64,000 nucleotides of DNA from Pedobacter ureilyticus (lineage in GTDB: Bacteria > Bacteroidota > Bacteroidia > Sphingobacteriales > Sphingobacteriaceae): contig NZ_SSHJ01000004.1 of NCBI RefSeq assembly GCF_005925345.1, positions 1 to 64,000 on the forward strand, in the 5' to 3' direction. The notes beneath the pieces were generated by a model. It had not been told where the DNA came from, ran no database searches, and saw only the letters and a list, made by a program, of their open reading frames with translations. The position numbers and the translations under genes are program-made. Of the stretch, positions 18,607 to 28,636 are shown in pieces (position 1 is the first letter of the stretch; every line of letters starts with the position of its first letter).

Positions 18607-18639
18607 AGACTTACGAAGTTTTCGAAACTTCGTAAGTCT
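18607..18639. terminator. Perfect 15-bp hairpin between convergent genes
   Basis: AGACTTACGAAGTTT and AAACTTCGTAAGTCT pair perfectly around a 3-nt loop. It stands 37 nt from the end of the minus-strand gene at 18676. It can work in both directions, and it is also of the kind found dispersed in Bacteroidota genomes. Confidence 0.65.
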
Positions 18640-18675
18640 GTATAAAGTTAGGCATGGGTTACAAACAGTTCAATC

Positions 18676-21600
18676 TTACTGCTTAATTAACTTCATTTGG
18701 CCCAAGCGCTGCGATCCATTTTCATAAACTTCAACAAAGTAAATTCCAGATGGATAAGCCGAAATGTTAATCTCGTGCCCGGCCGCCATTTGCGATTTAG
18801 AAACGCTTTGCGTTAACAGTACCTGGCCAGTAACATTTACAACTTTAACGGTTTGTTGGTTTGCTTTTAAAACACCGTTAAACCTAACTGTAAAATTACT
18901 CACTACCGGATTTGGGAATATGCTTACTAACTCGGATGTATTACTTAGTATACCGGTGTAGTTAATTACCTGCGGTAACGATTCTGTAGATGTTCCATCG
19001 TTATTAAACTGCACTAGTTTATAATAGTTATTTCCTAGCAAAGGATTTTTATCGATAAAAGAGTAGCTAGAGTTGCTGCCTTTCGCTAACTCGGTATGTA
19101 ATTTTGCATACGCTTTGTCGTCAGCAGCCCGCATTACCTCGAACCTGTTATTGTCTGTTTCGGTAGCAGTACTCCATTTAGTAAGCACACCTTGATTAGT
19201 TTTTGCAGCTGTAAAAGGAACTTGGTAGGTAACTGGCAATGTTGTTGGCGCCTCAAAAGCCACGCTAAACCTATCTATTCCGTAGCTACCTGCTTGCGTT
19301 TTATCAATGGTAAACGAATGCAAATCGCCATTTTGTACCACCGTAGAAGTACCTAAAAATGCATCATTTAGTTTCACGATATACCCAGAAGGCACATCTC
19401 TATAATCTACTTTTAACTTGTAGTTTCCGCCTTCATTAAATGCGTTTATATTCAATTTAACGTTAGATCCATTGGTAATTTCAGGCATGTAGTTAATAGC
19501 CAAATCCCTGTTATCTGTAGAACGGCTAGAAAGAAACACTTTTTGTCCACCATCTTGGGTAGAGTAATTATGCAGGTAATTAGCATCTTCTGTTATACTG
19601 TACGTTGCAGCTTTGCCAGCCTTAAAAACTACCGCAGTTTCTTCGCTATAAATAGATCCATTTAATGACAAAGTAAGGCGCAATTCTGTTTGTGGTGTAG
19701 CTTGGATTGAAGAACCACCGCCACTTACAGCCAATTTTTGTACAATTAGATTTTCATTGGTTGGCGTAGACATTAAAAGCACGGTAGGTTGTGCTGTAAC
19801 TTTTGCTCCTTCGGTAAATGTTAAGGTTCCAGAACCAGTAGCTTGCACAAAAAATCCTTGTCCGGCAGGTATAATATTGTTTACGCTGCTTGGAACGCCA
19901 ATTGTTCCATCGTAAGTTGCATAACTTCTTGATGCTGGATTCCAAATCCTAATAACGTTGTTGGTTAAGCCAGTTTTAGTGATGGCCGCCGAGTTCCAGT
20001 CTATACTAGAAGCGTAAGGATTACCAACTAAGTTACCGTTATTAGCAAGTGGCACCACCACACTTTGCTGATTGAGTACGCCACTAAAATCCATTACTAA
20101 ATCTTCAGGATCAACATAAGGGCTAGTAAACTTACCTGTTGAGTTACTTCTATCTCCACGGTAGTAAATGTATGCACTCTTACCAGCACCTAGAGAAGTG
20201 TTAATGTTGGTAACATCTTGAAACGCTGGGCTAGCGCCGGGCGTATAAACCCAAGCACTTGCATTGTTAAAGGGGCTAGTATCAAAGCCATTGGCACTAC
20301 CGCCGCTACCCGTAACCAACATATCATCTATAAACTGAGCATAACTATAAGTTCTATCAGCAGCATTGCCATTGTCATATATTGGCGATGAGATCATCCT
20401 ATAGGTTCTGTACGGCTCTTGCGAACCACCACTTATAAAGCGTTGCACAGTTACGTTACCCGTAATTTCGGAAGTTGAAGGGATTGGTGCAATTGTAGCA
20501 GAACCCGACGAGCTAGATAAAAGCAATAAATTACCATTGGCATTTAAGGTTGTATTGGCTGCTAAAGACAATACCCCCGCTGTTGCCACAGAGAAACTAC
20601 CACTAGTTAATGTTTTGGTTCCACTATTGGAGAAATTAACATTTTGGAAAGCTATGGCACTACCTGCATTAGCTAAACTTTGGGTTGTTCCGTTAAAGTC
20701 TACATTTACAGTGCCATTCCCTAGGGCAAATGTACCGCCATTTACAGTAAAATCTCCACCAAAGGCGAGGTTTTGTGTACCGCTAGTTTTGTTCGCTCTT
20801 ACGGTTCCCGCGGTTTGTACGTAATCTCGTGTAATGGTGGTAGTTCCGCCAACCGATCCTAAATTCAGAGATCCTAGACCTGTAGAATTTACGGTTAAGT
20901 CTCTAGCAGCAAAACCTGCCAATAAAGATGGGCTACCCGCAGCAGTTTGATTTGCAGCGTTCCATACAAAATTAGAGAAAGTTTGATTTGAGCCAGTTAC
21001 ATTGCCTGCAAATGTGGTATAACCTATCACTTCACAAGTTGAACCAGTTGCCCAAACCGCAGCCGGTATAGTACCCGTTGCCGTTGTGTAATTATGCTGA
21101 TAAGTTCCTCCGTTTAAAATCTGCAAAACACCATTTTTAGTAATGGCCGCAGCGCTACGGAAAATACCAGAAACCATAAAGTCATTTGCAGCCACACCAT
21201 CGTTTATGGTCAATGTTCCAGCTGTGTGATCTACCATTGCACCATTTTCTATGGTTACATCATCAACCGTTTGCGCAGCTATGATTTTAATGGTATGCCC
21301 GTTTCTAACTGTTATTCCGCTAGCTACCTGATTTGGCACAAGCGTAGACGGTTGCCAGCCAGAAGTGCCATTTGCCGAAGACTCCCAACTGGTCGAGTTA
21401 TTCCAGTTGCCGCTAACTACGTTACTTCTAAAAAAATTGCTTGCTGCACTTGGGCCTAAAACCACGATTGGTCCTGCGGTATAAGGAGATTTTGTTACAT
21501 CTGCACTTGTGGCGGTTATGGTAGTAGAAGTACTAGCCGAATTTAACCTCACCGAAAAATTAGATTTCACACCATTTACCAATGCCGCATTAGCTGGTAA

Positions 21601-24126
21601 AACAGCTAAAGGATCGTTAGAGGTAATGCTTACTACATCAGTAACGCTGGTAATGGTATTGAAAGCAATATCAACCGCCCTTACAACCACGTTAAACGCA
21701 ACCCCTATACCTTGGTTACCAGGAGGCTCTTCTTTACCCGTAGGCGAACCAGCTTTGTAAACTTCGCCAGGCAATACTACCAGCAAACCAGCATAAGGCC
21801 CAATATTAACAATAAAAGTAGCACTTTGACTGGCCGTTTTAGTACCATCCGTAATGTCGGTTACGGTTAGTCTTCTATTTTTGGAAGTACTACCAATACG
21901 ATAGGTAACAGAGGCGTTTAGCACTCCATTTACCAACGCCGTATTAGGTGGCAGCTGCGCATAAATATCATTAGTTGCCGTAAAGCCAACCACATCGTTT
22001 ACAGTTGTTACTGTATTGCCATAAGCATCAGCGGCTTTAACTAAAATACTAAAAGTTTCTCCAGCTACCCTATCAGTAGGGGTACCTGTTTTTCCAGCAG
22101 CTATACCTTCTACTGCTGTTTCTCCTGGCATTACCAATACTAATTTGGTAAAAGCTCCGGCAGCAACATTAATTAGACCTGTTGTATAGTTTTTACCAGC
22201 ATCGGCCGCACTTGTAGCAGTAATTGTTTGATCGCCTGCAGTTCTAAATCTAAAACCAGAAAAAGCTCTAACGCCAGCCACCAAAGCTTGGTCGGCAGGC
22301 ACAATCGCATTCAAATCGGAACTACTTAACTCTACCATATCTGTTACGGTGTTCACTAAATTCCAATGTGCATCCACAGCTCTCACAGTTACGGTTGTGT
22401 TCGTATTTATAGCTCTGCTTGTTAAGGTATTTCCTTTTCCCGTAGCTGTACCTGGCAAATAGGTTTCTCCAGTTAAGGTAATCAACAACTTAGCATAGGC
22501 ACCTACTGTTACTTCAACATCTGGACTGGTATTAGCAGTTTTGGCAGGGTTGGTTACATCGCTTGCCACAAGCCTATGGTTAGTAGCTGCCCTATTTAAA
22601 GTAACGGAAAATGTTCCTGTACCAGCAACCAAAGCCGCATTGGCGGGCAATAAAGATGTTGCCGCGTCCGAAGCTAAACTATTCGTAATAGCTACTACAT
22701 CGGTAACAGACGAAACCAAGTTCCAGTTTGCATCTACGGCATTAACAGTTACATCAAAAGGCGTACCCGCGGCTTGCGCTATGGGCGCACCTGTTTTACC
22801 CGTAGGGGTTCCAGGTGCTGCTACCTCTCCCGGAAGCAAAAGCTGTAACTTAACAAAAGCACCAGCCGTTACTGCTGGCAATATTTGCGTATAAGCAGTT
22901 TTAGTTCCGTCGGTATTGTTTACAGCGGTAACCGTAGGGGTCTCTCCAATAGTTCCAAAAACAAGATTAAATGTTCTGGTTCTGATATTAGGGCCAGAGA
23001 CCAGCAAGCTTGCCTGCGGTGGGGCCGCAAAATTAGTTACGCCACTAGCCGACATCTCTACATTTGTAGGATCTGGGGCAGTAGCTTTGTTCCAAAAATC
23101 GTCTACAGCATAAACTACCGAAGTATAATTTACACCGTAAGCAGGTGCTGTTGGTGTACCCGTTTTCCCATTTGGCGAACCTGGCGCATAGGTTTCTCCC
23201 GGAAACACCGTTAAAAGTTTAGTAAAAGGCCCAGCCATCACCCTAATGTTAGAACTTACACCTGGAACAATGCCATTATCAACATCATTATTTGCCGTTA
23301 ATGTAAAATAACTGGTAGTTAAAGTAGCGCTATAAGTATTTAAAGCCACGTTAAAACTTGCCGTACCTCCTGTAAGTACTACCGGTGCCGATATAGTTGC
23401 ATAAGGATTATTTGTAGTTATAGAAACCTGTTGCTCAGGAGCATCGGTAATGATATTGTAAGCATAATCTACAGCATTTACGGTTACTGCAAAACTACTA
23501 CCCGCCTGCGGAGTTTGAACAGTACTATTTGATCTTCCGGAACCCGAACCTGGCGCATTGTCTTGGGCAGGCAATAATACCTGCAAACCAACATACGCAC
23601 CCGCAACCTTAGAAAGCGTGGCAGCAGTAGCACCATTTGGAAAACCAGCTATAACAGCATTACGAGAGGTATTAGCTCTTATGATATAATTAGGATATGC
23701 CACAGCCCTAGAAGTAGACTTTACTCTTAAGCCAGACAGTGTAATAGCGTTACCTGCTACCACAGTAGTATTGGCGTTATAACTAATAACGATATAAGTT
23801 GCAGTAGATTCAATAACTGTAGCACTTGTAACTCTAGTACCAGTACCTGCCGCAGAGGCAGTACCCACCTCAAATTGCCAGCCCGAAGGGGCGTTTAACC
23901 TAATCCTTCGATCAGTACCCGATTGAAAATCTGTACCAACTTGGTCGGTGATCACAATATCTCCTATAGCAGTAAACTGTTCAGAAGGCCCTCCCACCGA
24001 TCTCTCGGTAGAAATATTCTGTCCGCCAGTTGGCTGCGTAATTATCACGTCAGCAAAAGCGGACTTTAGATTTGCAGACACAAACAAAAGGAGTAATAAC
24101 ACTCTAATTTTAGTAGATATTTTCAT
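18676..24126 (-). CDS. Giant T9SS-exported protein with six Ig-like repeats
   Basis: The product has about 1816 residues from the ATG at 24126; a GTG two codons earlier is less likely. A signal peptide ends at SAFA. Six tandem repeats of about 115-122 residues span roughly 182-890; each opens with a line like AFVKLQLLLPGE, then GKTGTP, then VNAVDANWN. A beta-helix-like stretch follows, then a module of about 450 residues shared with the neighbour at 24749-28411 (YIYYRGDRSNSTGKF, NLVGNPYASSIDW, PAGQGFFVQ). The end is a T9SS sorting domain (SIFPNPVVSNFTVRF). No catalytic motif is visible, so an adhesive or structural surface role is inferred. Confidence 0.85.
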   Translation of the reverse strand: MKISTKIRVLLLLLFVSANLKSAFADVIITQPTGGQNISTERSVGGPSEQFTAIGDIVITDQVGTDFQSGTDRRIRLNAPSGWQFEVGTASAAGTGTRVTSATVIESTATYIVISYNANTTVVAGNAITLSGLRVKSTSRAVAYPNYIIRANTSRNAVIAGFPNGATAATLSKVAGAYVGLQVLLPAQDNAPGSGSGRSNSTVQTPQAGSSFAVTVNAVDYAYNIITDAPEQQVSITTNNPYATISAPVVLTGGTASFNVALNTYSATLTTSYFTLTANNDVDNGIVPGVSSNIRVMAGPFTKLLTVFPGETYAPGSPNGKTGTPTAPAYGVNYTSVVYAVDDFWNKATAPDPTNVEMSASGVTNFAAPPQASLLVSGPNIRTRTFNLVFGTIGETPTVTAVNNTDGTKTAYTQILPAVTAGAFVKLQLLLPGEVAAPGTPTGKTGAPIAQAAGTPFDVTVNAVDANWNLVSSVTDVVAITNSLASDAATSLLPANAALVAGTGTFSVTLNRAATNHRLVASDVTNPAKTANTSPDVEVTVGAYAKLLITLTGETYLPGTATGKGNTLTSRAINTNTTVTVRAVDAHWNLVNTVTDMVELSSSDLNAIVPADQALVAGVRAFSGFRFRTAGDQTITATSAADAGKNYTTGLINVAAGAFTKLVLVMPGETAVEGIAAGKTGTPTDRVAGETFSILVKAADAYGNTVTTVNDVVGFTATNDIYAQLPPNTALVNGVLNASVTYRIGSTSKNRRLTVTDITDGTKTASQSATFIVNIGPYAGLLVVLPGEVYKAGSPTGKEEPPGNQGIGVAFNVVVRAVDIAFNTITSVTDVVSITSNDPLAVLPANAALVNGVKSNFSVRLNSASTSTTITATSADVTKSPYTAGPIVVLGPSAASNFFRSNVVSGNWNNSTSWESSANGTSGWQPSTLVPNQVASGITVRNGHTIKIIAAQTVDDVTIENGAMVDHTAGTLTINDGVAANDFMVSGIFRSAAAITKNGVLQILNGGTYQHNYTTATGTIPAAVWATGSTCEVIGYTTFAGNVTGSNQTFSNFVWNAANQTAAGSPSLLAGFAARDLTVNSTGLGSLNLGSVGGTTTITRDYVQTAGTVRANKTSGTQNLAFGGDFTVNGGTFALGNGTVNVDFNGTTQSLANAGSAIAFQNVNFSNSGTKTLTSGSFSVATAGVLSLAANTTLNANGNLLLLSSSSGSATIAPIPSTSEITGNVTVQRFISGGSQEPYRTYRMISSPIYDNGNAADRTYSYAQFIDDMLVTGSGGSANGFDTSPFNNASAWVYTPGASPAFQDVTNINTSLGAGKSAYIYYRGDRSNSTGKFTSPYVDPEDLVMDFSGVLNQQSVVVPLANNGNLVGNPYASSIDWNSAAITKTGLTNNVIRIWNPASRSYATYDGTIGVPSSVNNIIPAGQGFFVQATGSGTLTFTEGAKVTAQPTVLLMSTPTNENLIVQKLAVSGGGSSIQATPQTELRLTLSLNGSIYSEETAVVFKAGKAATYSITEDANYLHNYSTQDGGQKVFLSSRSTDNRDLAINYMPEITNGSNVKLNINAFNEGGNYKLKVDYRDVPSGYIVKLNDAFLGTSTVVQNGDLHSFTIDKTQAGSYGIDRFSVAFEAPTTLPVTYQVPFTAAKTNQGVLTKWSTATETDNNRFEVMRAADDKAYAKLHTELAKGSNSSYSFIDKNPLLGNNYYKLVQFNNDGTSTESLPQVINYTGILSNTSELVSIFPNPVVSNFTVRFNGVLKANQQTVKVVNVTGQVLLTQSVSKSQMAAGHEINISAYPSGIYFVEVYENGSQRLGQMKLIKQ

Positions 24127-24748
24127 AGGCACAATATTTCAGTTTCAACATTTAAAGTAAACAAAAGACATTATTAAGTAAACTAAATAATTTCGCTAAA
24201 ATCGAAAAATTTAAACACTAAATCAATACCTAAAAACCATTAGATTTCAATTACTTACTTAAATTTTCATAAAACAACGAAATGGTATATCATAGAGGCA
24301 TTTTTCAGATTACAAATATTTAGAACATTCTTATAGGGAATACAACCAAATCCTGTTTTAAGCAACTTTTTACAGGCTAACACTTGTAGCTATAACCCTA
24401 AAAACTACTACTACTTCTATAAGTAGTAATGATTTATAGATAGAAATACCTCTAGAAACCAAGAGCAATTGATCCGAACAGCGACTACCTAGCAACCGTT
24501 TACATCTATTTTCGACTTATCAAGTTGAGATTACACAAGTAATCTTTTAATTAAGGCAAGTGTTCCGGTTAAGCTCAAGGATGAAACTATTTAAAATGTG
24601 AATTTAAGATGCTTTTTCTGAGCTCGCCGCTGCTAGCCACTTAGTTCCTCCCAAATTTCGTTTTAACAGATTTTTAAATCACAAAAAAGCTTTGACTGAA
24701 ACCTTTACACAGTTTTAACCAAAGCCTTTGTATGCTAATAGCAACGAG
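24127..24748. other. 622-bp gap with small hairpins; no protein gene seen
   Basis: AT-rich spacer between the two large T9SS genes. I see no coding frame of note. It holds ACTACTT/AAGTAGT (24410-24427) and AGATTAC/GTAATCT followed by TTTAA (24528-24550), both perfect 7-bp stems, and the terminator of the downstream-coordinate gene at 24684-24730. The second hairpin could end a short plus-strand transcript, but no promoter was identified. Confidence 0.45.
24684..24730 (-). terminator. Terminator of the 24749-28411 gene
   Basis: On the minus strand AAGGCTTTG pairs with CAAAGCTTTTTT across a 25-nt loop that can itself fold partly (ACTG with CAGT). It lies 19 nt past the stop codon and ends in a T-run. 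Confidence 0.55.
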
Positions 24749-27700
24749 CTATTTCTTTATAATTTTAACCATTCCAACTTTGTTGCCATTTAGGCCATCA
24801 AAAACAGTTACAAAGTACACACCTTTATTTGCGACAGACAAGTCTCCTTCAAAACCATTGATTAGGTCATTTTTATCTACTACTTTTTTGTAGACCTCTT
24901 TTCCCGTTACATCTGAAACTCTTAAAAGATAGCTAGTGGCGTTTGCACTTGCGTTGTATTTAACTCTAAAAGTAGATTGCACTAAGGTTGGATAAACAAC
25001 GATATCGGCAGCAGCAGCATTTAGATCGTACTTTATTACCACTAACTTTGGAAAGTCGGAAGGCTTGCCATCTTTATCAACCTGAGTTAGCCTGTAATAA
25101 TTGTTGCCATTTAAAGGAGCCTTATCTAACAAAGAATAAACACCTGTTTGATTTGAGGGTACCGTACCAATACTGGTGTAAATTTGCTCATCTCCTGCTC
25201 TAAACACCTCAAAATAATCGTTATCAGTTTCTGATGTTGTTTTCCAGTTTAACATAACTCCACTAGCCAATTTATTTCCCGAAAAATCACTCCATACCAC
25301 TGGCAAAGTGGTTACTGGTGTTACCAATATCTCAAACCTATCGCTACCAAAAGTACCAGAAATGGCTTTATCTACAGAAAACTGATAATTAACACCTTGG
25401 TCAGTAATTGCGGTAACTGAGTTCAAATACTTATCGTTCAATTTGGCTTCAAATCCAACGGGGATATCGTTAGCAGTTAACGCCATGGTATAGGTGCCAT
25501 TGTTGTTTACATCTACTCCTAGCTTAACCGAAGATATCTCGGAAGCATGAGGCATATAGTTAATAGCCATCTTTCTTCCATCTGATGATAGGCTAGACAG
25601 AAACACTTCTTCGCCACCAGATCTTGGCACATCATATCCAGCTACTGTAGAAAGTTCGTCACGTTTCATTACCAACAAAGTTTCATCACTGTTTTCTGTA
25701 TTATCCCTAGTTAGTAAAACCCTTACTTTAGCTGGTGTTTCTTCTACAACTGTAGAATTGCCAACGTTACTGCTAGCCATTGTGGCTATCCTGTTCGTTT
25801 CTTTAACATACATTAGCTCGTTGTAAGCAGGTACAGTAGCTGTTTTAGCAACCTTTGAACTTTCGTTAAAAGTAATTGAACCTGTAGTTCCACTGGTAAA
25901 TTGCACGGTAAAACCCTGTCCAGGACCTATGAATTGACTTCCATCGTTTACGCCGTACTCGCCGTTGTAAACAGAAAACTGCCTATTTTTAGGGTTCCAA
26001 ATTTTGATAACTGAACTTACGTTAGCAGATTTTGTTACTTTTTTCCAATCAATAACTGCGGCATAAGGGTTGCCTACAATGTTATTACCAACCAATGGCA
26101 CAGTAATACTTTGTTGATTTAGCCCTCCTTTAAATGTCATTACTATAGATTCTGCATCTACATAAGGCGCATTTAATTTACCGGTTGGATTAGTTCTATC
26201 GCCACGATAGTAAATATAGGCACCTCTACCTACATTAAGCGAGGTATTGATATTTGGAATTGCTGTTAAAGTAGTTACATAAGTCCAAGCACTTGCATCA
26301 TTTTTCGAATTCACATCAAAGCCGTTTGCAGCTCCTCCTGCTCCGGTAATGATCATGTCATCAATAAATTGTGTAAAGCTATATTTTCTGTTCCCATCCA
26401 CATTTGCATTCACAAAGTTGGTAGTATTATCGTAAACTGGTGATGAAAGAAATCTATTGGTACGCCAAGTATTCTTACTTCCACCTTGTATATATTTCTC
26501 TACGGTTAGCTGGCCACGTATAGCAGAAGTTGACGGAATTACATCTACAGCGGCAGCGCCTGCTGCACCAGCTTTTAAGGTAAGTTTACCAGCAGCATCT
26601 AATATGGTGCTATTTCCCATAGTAAGAAACTTGCCAATAGCCACTGCAAATTTTCCCGAACCATCCAATGTTTTAGTACCACCCCCCGAAAATTCAACGT
26701 TGCCAAACACTACACCATTGCCAGCATCAGAACCTTGATCTGCAATAGCTTGCGATTTTGTGCCCGTAAATTTAATGGTTGCGTTCCCTGTTGTTAAATC
26801 TATTTTACCGGCAGAGGTAGTCCAGTTGCCTTGCAACGCTAAACTACCAGAACCCAATATGGCAGAAGCCGTTTGGTTGGTAAAAGATCCGGAAACGGTT
26901 AAGATACTTGTTCCATTAATTTCAATGCTAGGCGAAGACCCATAAGCACCAGCTATAACCAAATTTCCAATGGTGGTATTTGCCGTAACTAAAGGTTTGT
27001 TTGTAAAGGTTTTGTTTACACCAATTCTTACCAAATCATTTTGCCCTGGCGCTGTACTTGGGGTAGTGTTATTTGGATAACGCCAGTTACTTGCGGTGCT
27101 CCAAGAATTAGTTCCCCCCACCCAGTCGTAAACGTTTCCAGAGGCAGATGGAGGTGAGCCTATTTCTTCCACCGTACCAGGAGTACTCACATAGTTTTGA
27201 TTTCCAGATGCTCCAGTAATAATAGGGGTGCCATTTACGGCAAAATTATTATTAAGGTTGGGATTTGCTAATACGTTAGCTGTGATAAATAAATATCCCC
27301 CTGTTGCCAAAGATCCATCGACAGCTCCTACAGACCAAAAGCTAGCAAAAGGATTATTAGAACTGCCATAGTATTGGATAGCGCCGTCCCATACATCATT
27401 TGATGGAACATTTACCAAAAACGAATCATCAGCGTTGCCAAAATAACCATCTGTAGATTTATTTAGCTTTAAACTATTTACATTAAGTATCGAAGTGATA
27501 TTACCAGTAAGATTAACCTTAAACTGATAAACATCAAAAAAGCCTCTAGTTTGAAAGTTCAACCCATATATTACTGCATTTTGCTGTCCTGCGTAAAGCG
27601 GGCTACTGATACCGTTGGCAGCAGCATTCGCTCCGGTAATCAACAACTTCATAGAATATGTCTTTATCTCATCGAACTTAAATCTATTTGCAGAAGTGGA

Positions 27701-28411
27701 AGAGACTACTAATCCAGAATAGTTATAAATATTATAAATATCTGCCTCATAATTTAATCCGCCCCTAGGTGTCGAAGCTTCCGTTTTTAAAGAAGAGTAA
27801 GTATCAATAAATAACTGCCAGACATATTGACTTCCTCTTTTTATCCTCTGAACACGTATTGCATACGTCGTATTATTTCCACTTAAAGAATTCAAATTGT
27901 AGGAAATCAATGACCTGTCATCATTCGAACTTTTTCTTACCCGAAGCTCCATCGTCGAGCCGTTCTGAGTTAAATAATACCCTTTCATGTCAGACACATT
28001 GGTATTATCCGAAAACAACCAATATTTCCAAGCATTTTCTCCGTTATCTATAATTTTAGAATCGTCTGTATTACTACCATTATTGCGATAAACAAGAGTC
28101 CACTCATACCCCCAATCGGTATTATTTAAATTAGTACCGCTATTCAAAAAAGAAAACTGTAATCCTCCGGCAGTACCAACGCCTGTACTAGCTAAGGAAT
28201 GCGAGCCAGATAACGGACTAGTACTCGAAACAGCTAAAGAGGCGCTAGAACCTGTAACTTTAGCACCCAAAGCACCTCCGTCGAAATTATTATAATAGTA
28301 GTTATCACTCGTATTAAAGTTTTCTTGTGCTTTTGAAGACGATACACCGATGAGTAAAACCAGTGAAGATAGAGCTAATAGAAGTAGTGATGATGTTTTC
28401 ATTGTACGCAT
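24749..28411 (-). CDS. Large T9SS-exported protein, LamG-like N-terminus
   Basis: The product has 1220 residues; an in-frame ATG at 28402 is an equally good start. The signal peptide ends at SSKAQ. Residues of about 30-255 look like a concanavalin/LamG-type jelly-roll (KITGNGENAWKYW-like strands, FIDTYSSLKTEAS). A beta-helix-like middle part (GNLVIAGAYGSSPSIEINGT) follows. The second half, from about residue 610, is clearly homologous to the C-terminal module of the neighbour at 18676 (GGAANGFDVNSKNDASAW, AYIYYRGDRTNPTGK, NIVGNPYAAVIDWK). It ends in a T9SS sorting domain (IVVYPTLVQSTFRVKY ... KGVYFVTVF). No enzyme motif is seen. Confidence 0.83.
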   Translation of the reverse strand: MRTMKTSSLLLLALSSLVLLIGVSSSKAQENFNTSDNYYYNNFDGGALGAKVTGSSASLAVSSTSPLSGSHSLASTGVGTAGGLQFSFLNSGTNLNNTDWGYEWTLVYRNNGSNTDDSKIIDNGENAWKYWLFSDNTNVSDMKGYYLTQNGSTMELRVRKSSNDDRSLISYNLNSLSGNNTTYAIRVQRIKRGSQYVWQLFIDTYSSLKTEASTPRGGLNYEADIYNIYNYSGLVVSSTSANRFKFDEIKTYSMKLLITGANAAANGISSPLYAGQQNAVIYGLNFQTRGFFDVYQFKVNLTGNITSILNVNSLKLNKSTDGYFGNADDSFLVNVPSNDVWDGAIQYYGSSNNPFASFWSVGAVDGSLATGGYLFITANVLANPNLNNNFAVNGTPIITGASGNQNYVSTPGTVEEIGSPPSASGNVYDWVGGTNSWSTASNWRYPNNTTPSTAPGQNDLVRIGVNKTFTNKPLVTANTTIGNLVIAGAYGSSPSIEINGTSILTVSGSFTNQTASAILGSGSLALQGNWTTSAGKIDLTTGNATIKFTGTKSQAIADQGSDAGNGVVFGNVEFSGGGTKTLDGSGKFAVAIGKFLTMGNSTILDAAGKLTLKAGAAGAAAVDVIPSTSAIRGQLTVEKYIQGGSKNTWRTNRFLSSPVYDNTTNFVNANVDGNRKYSFTQFIDDMIITGAGGAANGFDVNSKNDASAWTYVTTLTAIPNINTSLNVGRGAYIYYRGDRTNPTGKLNAPYVDAESIVMTFKGGLNQQSITVPLVGNNIVGNPYAAVIDWKKVTKSANVSSVIKIWNPKNRQFSVYNGEYGVNDGSQFIGPGQGFTVQFTSGTTGSITFNESSKVAKTATVPAYNELMYVKETNRIATMASSNVGNSTVVEETPAKVRVLLTRDNTENSDETLLVMKRDELSTVAGYDVPRSGGEEVFLSSLSSDGRKMAINYMPHASEISSVKLGVDVNNNGTYTMALTANDIPVGFEAKLNDKYLNSVTAITDQGVNYQFSVDKAISGTFGSDRFEILVTPVTTLPVVWSDFSGNKLASGVMLNWKTTSETDNDYFEVFRAGDEQIYTSIGTVPSNQTGVYSLLDKAPLNGNNYYRLTQVDKDGKPSDFPKLVVIKYDLNAAAADIVVYPTLVQSTFRVKYNASANATSYLLRVSDVTGKEVYKKVVDKNDLINGFEGDLSVANKGVYFVTVFDGLNGNKVGMVKIIKK

Positions 28412-28584
28412 GAAAACTCAAAACATAAGCCACATTAAGGAAACACTCCCTAAGCACCTTAAAACCTATATTTGTACTCTAAAAAGGAGTATTTAGTTTG
28501 TAAATGATGGAAAATATTGCCCACAACGGGCAAGCTATTACACAACAAAAATTGTTTACCTTTAAAAGAATGTGGTTATTATTT

Positions 28585-28625
28585 AAAAAAGCATTGATAA
28601 ATTGATTTATCCTCAACAAATGCTT
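28585..28625 (-). terminator. Terminator of the STN/solenoid gene
   Basis: On the minus strand AAGCATT and AATGCTTTTTT pair, enclosing a second perfect stem GATAAAT/ATTTATC. The structure starts 12 nt past the stop codon at 28637 and ends in a T-run. Confidence 0.6.
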
Positions 28626-28636
28626 CTGGCCTTAGC

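Larger units (their letters stand above)
18350..18675. other. Convergent intergenic region with two hairpins and a dispersed repeat
   Basis: No gene is seen. The region separates the subtilase gene (+) from the large T9SS repeat-protein gene (-). It carries a hairpin straight after the subtilase stop, a copy of the CGTCATTTCGACG repeat family, and a perfect 15-bp hairpin, each listed separately. Confidence 0.7.

Noticed and set aside
22541..23214. Plus-strand open frames inside the giant T9SS gene
   Set aside because: They are antisense shadows of a repetitive Thr/Val-rich coding region; the minus-strand frame has a signal peptide, domains and a sorting signal.
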